A stretch of DNA of 12,552 nt from Bacteroidaceae bacterium (GTDB lineage Bacteria; Bacteroidota; Bacteroidia; Bacteroidales; Bacteroidaceae). Each line of letters starts with the position of its first letter. The stretch's first letter is position 1. A program made the translations under genes and the position numbers. Positions 1 through 6,854 of the stretch are shown here, one piece after another. Where the stretch lies: assembly GCA_024695315.1 (NCBI GenBank), contig JAILIJ010000207.1, positions 1-12,552 of the forward strand. Direction: 5' to 3'. Below the pieces are notes generated by a model that saw only the letters and a program-made list of their open reading frames with translations, was not told the origin of the DNA and did no database searches.

Positions 1-1658
1 CTATTATAATATGAGCTACTTATATCTGTCTGACGAGAGAAAAAAGCTGAGATAGAAAGAGAATTAGGACGTTTTCTTCCGAACCATGGGTCATAGAACG
101 AAATACTATATGACTGATAATATGAACCGTTTGTAGAGCCACTGATACTGAATTCCTGTCCATCTCCCTGTGGAAGTATACCTCGACGAATCTTATCTTT
201 ACCAAATAAGTTACGCATAGAGAAATTTGTAAACTTAAGTCCGATCTTACCTATAACACCTGTCTGACCCCAACCTAATGAGAATTCTACTTGATCGCTT
301 GCCTTTGGCACAAGACCAAGATTTAAGTCAACAGTACCATTTGTTTGGTCAGGAACAGGCTTAAAGTCAATCTGCTCAGGGTCAAAGTGTCCCATCTGTC
401 CTATTTCCTGATATGTCATTTTAAAGGCGTCCATACTGAATAAATCTCCAGGCTTTAACTTAAGCTCTCGACGTATAACCTCCTCATAAACCCTAGTATT
501 TCCATAGATCTTTATCTTATTTATAGAGGCTTGTGGACCCTCTGTAATACGAATTTCCAAATCAATGGAATCTCCATCAACTTCTACCTCTGCTGGCACA
601 ACAGAATTGAAGACATATCCTTCATTATAATAAAGATTTGAAACTGCGTCATCGTCAGTTTTAAGACGTGCATCTATATTCTTCATATTATAGACGTCAC
701 CCTTACTCATTCGTAATACTTTTGTATCTAATACATCAGTATTGAAAACGGTATTTCCTACCCATGAAATATTACGAATATAATATTTGTCACCTTCGTC
801 TATATGAATATAGACGTCAACCAAATTTTCGCCTACATCTACAACACTATCTGCATAGATATTAGCATCACGAAAACCAAGTTCATTATATTTTTCTATT
901 ACGCGATCCTTATCCTCCTCATACTTTTCCTGGATAAACTTCTTTGTCTTGAAGAAACTCTTAAATCCTTTTTCATTTGTTTTCTTCAAAAGTCCACCTG
1001 AGAAGAAATTTCCATCAAACTTCTTACGAGGAATATTGTTATTACCGGTAATATAAATCTTTCTTACTTTAACTTTTTCATTTTTATTTATATTAACATC
1101 TACGATTAGTTGATCCTTTTTGGTAGTGTCATCACGCTGTACAATGTCAACCTCAGCATTTTTGAAACCCTTGTCATCAAAATATCTCTTAATAACAATC
1201 TTAGCCTTGTCAACCATATTTGGCGTAATTTGATTACCTCGTATAATACCTATCTTTTCTTCAAGATCCTCCCGCTCATTCTTCTTTACACCATTAATAT
1301 TTACCTGTGATACACGTGGGCGCATAGAAAGAACAATCTTAAGATATACCTTATCATCTACGATTTTATCTGCCTCAATACGAACAGAGGAAAAAAGACC
1401 ATGCTTCCAGTAACGCTTAATGGCCTCAGTAATCTCATCACCAGGCACAGAAATCTGTTCACCTACAGTAAGTCCAGAGATACCGATAAGTATATAGTCT
1501 TCGTAGTTCTGTACACCTTCAACAGAGATGCCACCAATTTCTAGCTTACGCACTTGTTCATAAAGCACAGTAGGCTTATCATTTGATTCTTGCGCCCATG
1601 TAACATGGCCACCACCGAGCATCAACATCAAAAGGAGGAAATATCGTGAAATTCTCAT
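1..1658 (-). CDS. bamA: BamA, outer-membrane protein assembly factor (N-terminal 552 residues; truncated by window edge)
   Basis: BamA is the central subunit of the machinery that folds and inserts beta-barrel proteins into the outer membrane. The reading frame begins at an ATG at 1658 and stays open to the left edge, so the rest of the barrel and the stop codon are missing; Bacteroidetes BamA is usually around 850-900 residues. A signal peptide spans residues 1-22 (hydrophobic FLLLMLMLGGG, then TWA followed by QES). Residues about 40-430 form a run of POTRA repeats; the first opens with LEIGGISVEGVQNYEDY and the second near RPRVSQVNINGVKKNE. The barrel begins after about residue 440, and DPWFGRKRPNSLS (residues 523-535) is the strongly conserved BamA barrel motif. 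The upstream neighbour uppS ends 67 bp before this start and points the same way, the usual Bacteroidales arrangement. OmpH/Skp-like chaperone genes are expected beyond the left edge, but this cannot be seen. The identification is secure. Confidence 0.96.
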   Translation of the reverse strand, partial: MRISRYFLLLMLMLGGGHVTWAQESNDKPTVLYEQVRKLEIGGISVEGVQNYEDYILIGISGLTVGEQISVPGDEITEAIKRYWKHGLFSSVRIEADKIVDDKVYLKIVLSMRPRVSQVNINGVKKNEREDLEEKIGIIRGNQITPNMVDKAKIVIKRYFDDKGFKNAEVDIVQRDDTTKKDQLIVDVNINKNEKVKVRKIYITGNNNIPRKKFDGNFFSGGLLKKTNEKGFKSFFKTKKFIQEKYEEDKDRVIEKYNELGFRDANIYADSVVDVGENLVDVYIHIDEGDKYYIRNISWVGNTVFNTDVLDTKVLRMSKGDVYNMKNIDARLKTDDDAVSNLYYNEGYVFNSVVPAEVEVDGDSIDLEIRITEGPQASINKIKIYGNTRVYEEVIRRELKLKPGDLFSMDAFKMTYQEIGQMGHFDPEQIDFKPVPDQTNGTVDLNLGLVPKASDQVEFSLGWGQTGVIGKIGLKFTNFSMRNLFGKDKIRRGILPQGDGQEFSISGSTNGSYYQSYSISFYDPWFGRKRPNSLSISAFFSRQTDISSSYYN

Positions 1659-1695
1659 CTAATAAATTTTCTTTTTTTCAACCTTATAATCTATT

Positions 1696-1714
1696 TAGAT
1701 ATCAAAAGTATCTA
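1696..1714 (-). promoter_or_regulatory. Possible bamA promoter -7 box inside a short inverted repeat
   Basis: On the minus strand TACTTTTG (1710 to 1703) fits the Bacteroidetes -7 consensus TAnnTTTG. It lies 44 bp upstream of the bamA ATG, in the uppS-bamA gap. It is framed by TAGATA (1696-1701) and TATCTA (1709-1714), a 6-bp inverted repeat with a 7-nt spacer. No TTTG is seen at the expected -33 position, so the promoter would be weak or activator-dependent. The repeat could instead form a small RNA hairpin between the two genes. A single 8-bp match in AT-rich DNA can occur by chance. Confidence 0.33.
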
Positions 1715-1725
1715 GTTCTTATTTT

Positions 1726-2466
1726 TTACTTCTTATTCTCAACCTGTTCTCCAGTCTTTCCAAAGCGCCTCTGTCGACCCTGGAAATCAACAATAGCTTT
1801 ACAGAGAGACTCTTCTGTGAAATCTGGCCAATATTCATCAGTAAAATAAAGTTCAGAATATGCACATTGCCAAAGCAAATAATTACTAAGGCGTATTTCA
1901 CCTCCAGTGCGTATAAGAAGGTCAGGATCTGGCATAAAAGTTGTAGCTAAATGCTGACTTATAGTGTTCTCGTCAATATTATCTGCATCTATCTTACCAT
2001 CCTTAACTTCTGCAGCAATATTCTTAACAGCTTTTGTAATCTCCCATTTTGAAGAATAACTCAAGGCAAGCACCATACAAGAAGCTGTATTGTTTTTTGT
2101 TTTCATTATAAGTGATTCACATGCCTCACGTACAGTCTTTGGCAAACGTTCTATCTCACCAATTATTTGAAAACGCACATTCTGCTTCATAAATAGTTCT
2201 TCTTCAAGATGCTTAAGAAGAAGCGCCATAAGAGCTGATACTTCTGCTTCTGGACGATTCCAGTTCTCTGTCGAGAATGTATAAAGTGTTAGATACTTTA
2301 TCCCGAGCTTTACAGCAGAAGCCATTATATTATGAACAGTCTCTGCACCTGCCTGGTGTCCCATGGTACGCTCCATGCCACGAGCCTTAGCCCAACGACC
2401 GTTGCCATCCATGATGATTGCCACATGCTGTGGCACTCGAGTCATATCTACTTGTTCCTTGTACAT
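1726..2466 (-). CDS. uppS: Isoprenyl transferase, undecaprenyl diphosphate synthase UppS (246 aa)
   Basis: This cytoplasmic cis-prenyltransferase condenses farnesyl diphosphate with isopentenyl diphosphates to make undecaprenyl diphosphate, the lipid carrier for peptidoglycan, O-antigen and capsule precursors. All family landmarks are present: HVAIIMDGNGRWA (residues 14-26, catalytic Asp20), FSTENWNRP (64-72), PDLLIRTGGEIRLSNYLLWQ (181-200), and the tail AYSELYFTDEYWPDF (202-216). Arg186, Arg192 and Glu205 match, by spacing, E. coli Arg194, Arg200 and Glu213, which bind diphosphate and Mg2+. Length is normal. The segment usually NYGGR in proteobacteria reads SYSSK here (136-140), which I believe is common in Bacteroidetes. 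The start is the ATG at 2466. An in-frame ATG at 2445 (Met8) is preceded by AAGGAACAAG, which resembles a Shine-Dalgarno, and would also leave every motif intact, so the exact start is unsettled. The gene sits between DUF6089 and bamA in one transcriptional direction. Confidence 0.97.
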   Translation of the reverse strand: MYKEQVDMTRVPQHVAIIMDGNGRWAKARGMERTMGHQAGAETVHNIMASAVKLGIKYLTLYTFSTENWNRPEAEVSALMALLLKHLEEELFMKQNVRFQIIGEIERLPKTVREACESLIMKTKNNTASCMVLALSYSSKWEITKAVKNIAAEVKDGKIDADNIDENTISQHLATTFMPDPDLLIRTGGEIRLSNYLLWQCAYSELYFTDEYWPDFTEESLCKAIVDFQGRQRRFGKTGEQVENKK

Positions 2467-2559
2467 ATATTTAAATATTTCAGTTCAAAAGAGTTTTAAT
2501 AAAGAAATACACAATCTAACTTTACTAAAGATTTGTCTTCCCATACCTTCAACTCTTCA

Positions 2560-3249
2560 TCAGTCATTATTACATTTTCTTAATTTAGGACATATATCAT
2601 AGCTGACATAAAACATTGTCCAACAATATGTGTCCTTATTCTTTAAGAATCCACTATTAATTCTATAAGGATCCACAATTCCATCAAGCTTATCACTAAA
2701 AGCGAAACGCATTGACCAATCTATCCCGACATTCCATCTTTCCGCAATCTTATATTTTACTCCTAATCCAAGAGGAATATTCATAGATAAGTTATTACAG
2801 TATGTAAATCCCATTCCTAACTGCAGATACGGTACAAGACGTTTTGTCCCTTTATATCCTCTGCCTGTTCCATATCCCCAGAAACTTATTTCATACTGGC
2901 ATCCAACATCCCAAACAGTATTGTCAAATACAAGAGTCATATCTGAAGCATCAGGTATATAATTCTCTCCTTTAGTGGCATCTCCTGATATTCCTCCAGC
3001 TGCAAGATCAAATTTCAATGACATGCGAGGATTGATATTATATCTTAGAAATGCTCCACCACCAAAATTTGTATTCTTATACAGTCTATTAGTGTTAGCA
3101 TCACCCAAATAGAAACTCCCACCTAACATACCTCCTACTTCATACTTATATTCTAAGTCTTGAGCTTCCAAATTCGATGTGGTACACCACATGGAAAAGG
3201 CACATAACAGTTTCCCTACTTTCCAAATAGTATTTACCACATTACTCAT
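2560..3249 (-). CDS. DUF6089-type outer-membrane beta-barrel protein (229 aa)
   Basis: This is a predicted exported protein resembling the DUF6089 family, found just upstream of uppS-bamA in Bacteroidales; I assign the family from memory of sequence and context. Residues 1-30 look like a signal peptide (charged start, hydrophobic LLCAFSMW, then LEAQ followed by DLEYKYEVGG). The mature part is rich in alternating hydrophobic and aromatic residues with Gly/Tyr turns: YEVGGMLGGSFYLGD (36-50), GGAFLRYNINPRMSLKFDLA, LVPYLQLGMGFTYCNN and IPLGLGVKYKIAERWNVGID. This pattern is typical of a small 8-stranded OmpA/OmpW-like barrel. The alternating strand that opens GLGVKYKI and ends in a basic-aromatic turn is characteristic of opacity-type porins. 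The C-terminus (CPKLRKCNND) is polar and does not end in the usual terminal aromatic residue, although YVSYDI lies just before it. Its start is 69 bp after the DUF6242 stop, and its stop is 93 bp before uppS, with no promoter box in either gap, which suggests co-transcription. The function is unknown. Confidence 0.82.
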   Translation of the reverse strand: MSNVVNTIWKVGKLLCAFSMWCTTSNLEAQDLEYKYEVGGMLGGSFYLGDANTNRLYKNTNFGGGAFLRYNINPRMSLKFDLAAGGISGDATKGENYIPDASDMTLVFDNTVWDVGCQYEISFWGYGTGRGYKGTKRLVPYLQLGMGFTYCNNLSMNIPLGLGVKYKIAERWNVGIDWSMRFAFSDKLDGIVDPYRINSGFLKNKDTYCWTMFYVSYDICPKLRKCNND

Positions 3250-3318
3250 AAAATAGAAGAATATTAATATTTTATTTCATTTTTATAATCTAACTTAGGT
3301 GGAAAATAGGGACGAACC

Positions 3319-4632
3319 TTATCTTATAACACCTTTCCATATCTTTGTTCCTCTTACAATCCAAAGTTCATCTCCTACAACCATCAATCTGGCATTTCCT
3401 TCTACACTATTGATATTATCAGGCAAAGGATACTCATCAAGTGCCCACCATCCAATACCATTATCTGTAGATCTATAGAGGTTCTTATAGCTACCATTAT
3501 TTTGTCCTATAGCATATAGATCAGAACCGTAACGAACGACACTCAATTCTTCAAGATATGGAAAGGAATGTTCGTTTTCTTCTGTTGGGTACATATATCC
3601 CCACTTCTGATTTATAAAAGAATCAGCAGATGTTACCTTATACCATGAAACTGAATTTAATTCATTGTTTTCACTCAGTCCTCCCATCAAGGCTATCTCC
3701 ATACTAGAATTAGTTTTTGATGTATAGCTAAAAGAATACATACATCTAGTTGGAAGATTATCAAGTTCCTCAGCACCACAATCAGTCCATGATTCAAAAT
3801 CAGAAGTACCTATAATATTTGTTCCATCAAAAGCATATAAATTCATCCCGTCAGAAGCAAGCAGCATATTTACATTCTTTTCTGATACCTTATTCCATGT
3901 CTGAGCATCTTCTGAAGAATATATATATCCATAAGAATCTAATCCATAGAACTTATTTTTATAGATAAGCACTGAAGAATAATTAACACATATTGTATCT
4001 TTTCCATTCCATGCCATTCCATTTTCAGAAATTGCCACTCTAGAGTTACCGTCTGGAGTTTCATAGAACATGTATGCATTAGAATTTAAAGTTAAAGCAC
4101 GGCTTTTAAACTTAAAATCTGTATCTATAACATAAGAATTCCATACTATTGTATCAGAATAATACGCACTCTTCCTAATGTTTATAACATAATCCTTCGG
4201 AGAAGTTCCATCTGTAGAGACCACCATTACATTTAGAGGTTTTGAAAAATCAATAGAATCAGAACCACTTGTAATGTAATAATAAAGTGAATCATTATTA
4301 GCAGCATTTATCTGTCCATAAAGGTATCCATAACAAGAAAAAGTAGGAACCACCTTTGTGAGATCAACCCATACAGGAAGAGAATCCACATTATATATCA
4401 AACCATTGTTCTGGTCTATATTGAAATATATGTCACCACTATCTATAGTACGAGTAACAACAGTATCCGTACCATCAGATTTCTTAACCGTCACAGAACT
4501 TGAAATGTCGGCCACAGAGAATGCGATAACAGCACATTCTGGAGATGTCTCTGTTTCAGAATCTGAAATACAAGACACAAAAGTGAGCACAGCTAAACCC
4601 AGCGGCGCAATTAGTTTTGATATATTTTTCAT
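3319..4632 (-). CDS. DUF6242-type lipoprotein with a predicted beta-propeller (437 aa)
   Basis: This is a predicted surface or periplasmic lipoprotein. Residues 1-20 are a lipoprotein signal ending in TFVSC, with the lipidated cysteine at position 21 followed by an acidic and Ser/Thr-rich linker. Residues about 33-155 look like a beta-sandwich domain resembling the N-terminal half of DUF6242 proteins, closing with SPKDYVINIRKS, a phrase typical of Bacteroidetes Ig-like or cadherin-like domains. Residues about 160-437 carry repeated Asp-box-like turns with a Ser/Asp-x-x-x-x-Trp core: ISENGMAW (201-208), SSEDAQTW (239-246), GTSDFESW (275-282) and RSTDNGIGWW (387-396). These point to a sialidase- or BNR-like beta-propeller, but no sialidase catalytic set is recognisable, so a binding or scaffold role is more likely than an enzyme. 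It is the first gene of the run leading to DUF6089, uppS and bamA and has a good promoter box upstream. The DUF assignment is from memory and the function is unknown. Confidence 0.8.
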   Translation of the reverse strand: MKNISKLIAPLGLAVLTFVSCISDSETETSPECAVIAFSVADISSSVTVKKSDGTDTVVTRTIDSGDIYFNIDQNNGLIYNVDSLPVWVDLTKVVPTFSCYGYLYGQINAANNDSLYYYITSGSDSIDFSKPLNVMVVSTDGTSPKDYVINIRKSAYYSDTIVWNSYVIDTDFKFKSRALTLNSNAYMFYETPDGNSRVAISENGMAWNGKDTICVNYSSVLIYKNKFYGLDSYGYIYSSEDAQTWNKVSEKNVNMLLASDGMNLYAFDGTNIIGTSDFESWTDCGAEELDNLPTRCMYSFSYTSKTNSSMEIALMGGLSENNELNSVSWYKVTSADSFINQKWGYMYPTEENEHSFPYLEELSVVRYGSDLYAIGQNNGSYKNLYRSTDNGIGWWALDEYPLPDNINSVEGNARLMVVGDELWIVRGTKIWKGVIR

Positions 4633-4665
4633 TATCAGCTATTACACAATTTTCAAAATATCCCG

Positions 4666-4700
4666 CAAAATTACAAACAATTTTGTCTATAAGAAACAAC
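4666..4700 (-). promoter_or_regulatory. Likely promoter for the DUF6242-DUF6089-uppS-bamA run
   Basis: On the minus strand TAATTTTG (4673 to 4666) is an exact TAnnTTTG -7 box followed by CGGG. The nearest -33-like element is GTTG (4700 to 4697), 23 bp upstream, somewhat further than the usual 19-21 bp. Initiation about 7 nt past the box would give a leader of roughly 25-30 nt before the ATG at 4632. The surrounding 242 bp (4633-4874) is AT-rich and holds no gene I can support. No other exact -7 box lies between here and the bamA gap, so this is the best candidate for driving the cluster. Confidence 0.5.
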
Positions 4701-4874
4701 AGATGCGGTTTTTAATGAATTTTATAAATTTATATAATTGTTTTATGAATTATTAGCACTTTTTCGTCCTTTTTACAAGCTACAAGAACATCTTGAGATT
4801 TAAATAGAATAAATTATTCTGTCCATGCATTCACTATAAATGATCAATGTATTTAGACTAATGTTGACTCAATA

Positions 4875-6728
4875 TTAAATGTTTTGGACTTCACGCATTA
4901 CTCTGAGGAAATTACCTCCCCAAATCATCTGTATCTGTTCTTCTGAATAGCGTTCACGAAGTAGACGACGTGTAAAGTTTATTAGTTCACTCGCACTAGC
5001 TATACCTGGCACACCTCCATCTCCATCAAAGTCTGTTCCTATTCCTACATGTTCAATGCCCATTACGTTTATCATGTGATTGAGGTGTTCTATAGCATCT
5101 ATAATTGTAGCTTGTCCTTCAGTTTTTAAGAAACCATGATAAAAAGTTACCTGTGCCACTCCACCAGCCTTTGCAAGAACTTTCATCTGTTCATCTGTTA
5201 GATTACGTGGGTGATTACAAAGTACTTTTGAGGAAGAATGGCTACATACAATAGGCTTTTTACTTATTTGTAAAGCATCGTAGAAACTTTCTTCACTAGC
5301 ATGGCTTAAATCTACCATCATACCTACACGGTTCATTTCTGTAATTACCCTAGAGCCGAAATCTGACACGCCACCATGTTCACCTTTCTGTCCCAAAGGG
5401 TCAACACTACTATCGAGAGGATGACATGTATTAACTTTATGTCTTGCAGAATCACAAATATCATTATCGCCATTATGACAAAGAGTCATATAAACTACTC
5501 CACGCTTACGGAAAGCCTCAACATTACTAATATCCTTACCTATAGCATATCCGTTCTCAATACCCATCATAATAGCCTTCTTCCCCACAGCCTTTAGTCT
5601 CCATAAATCTTCTGGTGTATAAGCAATATCTACAGCAGTGCAGTTCATAGCCACCATCTGTTCAATCTGAGACAATATACGATTAGCTTTTGCCGTTGCG
5701 GCCAACAAACTCTCATCATCACGTTCATTTTGCTGAAGATAAGCCACCATGATTGTTGAATCCAAGTGTCCTTCTGTCATCTTGTGAAGATCGACTAATA
5801 TACGTGGGTCACGAGATGCAAAATCAATATTTTGATGGAAAAACATTGGCGTATCACAATGTGAATCCAAAGTTAGAATCTTATTATGAAGTTTCTTAGC
5901 AGCCTTAAATTCTGTAGATTCGTTGACAAGCCAAGAGAAGATTGGTAACATCTCATAATTTTGCCTTAGAATATAAGTTTCTGGATGCCACTGGACTCCA
6001 AGTATGCTCTTAAATTCATTACTTTCTACAGCCTCTATCACTCCATCAACAGCTGTAGCAACAACCTTTAGACATGGAGCAGGCTCTTTGCATGCCTGAT
6101 GATGAAATGAATTAATATAAAGCGTTCTATTCTCTCTAAACGATTCGTATTCCGCATTATTATTGGGATCACTAAAAATCTTATATAGAATACTATCCTT
6201 ATTTATCCTTACAGATTGTGAAGGAAAACGTCTATCTTGATCCTGCGAATGTTTAATAATTTTTGCAGTAGACCCATCTTCATTCTTAATCTGAGAATAG
6301 ATGTCTTGATATAGTGTACCACCTAGAGCCGCATTTATCATTTGAATGCCCTTACATATTCCAAGCATAGGAATCTGACGGTCATAAGCCAACTTCACAA
6401 GCAAAAGTTCCTGTACATCTCGCTCTGGAGTAATTCCATGAAGTTCTCGTATAGGTTCCTCACCAAATAGAAGAGGATTAGGATCTCCTCCTCCTGAAAA
6501 TATAATTCCATCGAGACGGTCAAGAAGTTCTCCGAGCCTATCAGTCTCAAAGAAAGGTGGAATAATCATAGGTATTCCTCCTGCCTTTATTACGGACTGA
6601 TAATAGCCTTCAGCCAACGTACAAGTTTCCTTGTCGTAGTTACCAGTAATACCTATTATAGGACGGGCTTCTTTTGTCTTGAAGTCAGCATTTAAGCGCG
6701 AATATTCGCCATTCCAGTCGAAGTTCAT
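4875..6728 (-). CDS. Bifunctional gamma-glutamyl hydrolase (class I GATase fold, C26) and M19 dipeptidase fusion (617 aa)
   Basis: Two complete hydrolase domains lie in one polypeptide. Numbering here starts at the ATG at 6728. Residues about 22-270 are a PuuD-like class I glutamine-amidotransferase fold that cleaves gamma-glutamyl bonds. They show FSGGGDPNP (77-85), the nucleophile elbow GICKGIQ with Cys125, and QWHPE with the His248/Glu250 pair. Residues about 280-617 are a membrane-dipeptidase-type (renal dipeptidase, M19) binuclear zinc enzyme. Its ligands are visible: DSHCD (His290, Asp292), GIENG (Glu391), VDLSHAS (His476), CSHSSS (His497), HPRNLT (Arg508) and GIGTDFDG (Asp566). Neither domain is broken, so both should be active. 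There is no signal peptide or membrane segment, so it should act in the cytoplasm. An in-frame TTG at 6755 would add nine residues but lies on the promoter -7 box, so I reject it. A plausible role is two-step breakdown of gamma-glutamyl tripeptides: Glu removal, then cleavage of the remaining dipeptide. Substrates could be glutathione-like peptides or cell-wall peptides; this is inference. Confidence 0.93.
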   Translation of the reverse strand: MNFDWNGEYSRLNADFKTKEARPIIGITGNYDKETCTLAEGYYQSVIKAGGIPMIIPPFFETDRLGELLDRLDGIIFSGGGDPNPLLFGEEPIRELHGITPERDVQELLLVKLAYDRQIPMLGICKGIQMINAALGGTLYQDIYSQIKNEDGSTAKIIKHSQDQDRRFPSQSVRINKDSILYKIFSDPNNNAEYESFRENRTLYINSFHHQACKEPAPCLKVVATAVDGVIEAVESNEFKSILGVQWHPETYILRQNYEMLPIFSWLVNESTEFKAAKKLHNKILTLDSHCDTPMFFHQNIDFASRDPRILVDLHKMTEGHLDSTIMVAYLQQNERDDESLLAATAKANRILSQIEQMVAMNCTAVDIAYTPEDLWRLKAVGKKAIMMGIENGYAIGKDISNVEAFRKRGVVYMTLCHNGDNDICDSARHKVNTCHPLDSSVDPLGQKGEHGGVSDFGSRVITEMNRVGMMVDLSHASEESFYDALQISKKPIVCSHSSSKVLCNHPRNLTDEQMKVLAKAGGVAQVTFYHGFLKTEGQATIIDAIEHLNHMINVMGIEHVGIGTDFDGDGGVPGIASASELINFTRRLLRERYSEEQIQMIWGGNFLRVMREVQNI

Positions 6729-6752
6729 TTTGAATGATAATACAGTTTGCTG

Positions 6753-6781
6753 CAAAGTTAATATTTTTTCGTAAGACCAAA
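6753..6781 (-). promoter_or_regulatory. Promoter of the hydrolase-dipeptidase gene; decides its start codon
   Basis: On the minus strand TAACTTTG (6760 to 6753) is an exact TAnnTTTG -7 box, and TTTG (6781 to 6778) lies 17 bp upstream as the -33 element, slightly tighter than the usual spacing. Transcription would start near 6746, leaving a leader of about 18 nt before the ATG at 6728. The TTG at 6755-6753 forms the last three bases of the -7 box and so cannot be in the transcript. The -33 element directly abuts the hairpin that follows the SusD gene. Confidence 0.65.
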
Positions 6782-6817
6782 GGCATGCTTGAAGAATATT
6801 TTCTTACAAGCATGCCT
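6781..6817 (-). terminator. Hairpin terminator after the SusC-SusD pair
   Basis: AGGCATGCTTG (6781-6791) is an exact inverted repeat of CAAGCATGCCT (6807-6817). The inner bases AAGAA (6792-6796) and TTCTT (6801-6805) extend the stem to 16 bp with one bulged base (6806) and a 4-nt loop (6797-6800). On the minus strand the stem is followed by TTTGGTCTT, a short, imperfect U-rich tract. It lies 38 bp past the SusD stop codon and just before the next promoter, as expected of a transcript end. The weak U-tract makes a 3'-end stabilising hairpin an alternative. Confidence 0.6.
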
Positions 6818-6854
6818 ATAATATGTTCAAAAATTATAATTTTTTACCTAAATC

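Noticed and set aside
4358..4756. 132-residue plus-strand open frame overlapping the start of the DUF6242 gene
   Set aside because: It is antisense to the signal peptide and N-terminal domain of a well-supported lipoprotein, has no recognisable domain, and ends in AT-rich promoter DNA.
4783..4795. Small inverted repeat CAAGA-ACA-TCTTG as a terminator for the dipeptidase gene
   Set aside because: The stem is only 5 bp and no U-rich tract follows, so I could not support a terminator in this gap.
4806..4820. Palindrome AGAATAA-A-TTATTCT in the gap after the dipeptidase gene
   Set aside because: The loop is too small and the stem too AT-rich for a terminator, and no T-tract follows on the minus strand; it may be chance.
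6829..6844. Perfect 16-bp palindrome AAAAATTATAATTTTT just after the SusD stop
   Set aside because: It is entirely A/T in AT-rich DNA; a hairpin would be unstable, and the GC-containing stem at 6781-6817 is a better terminator.
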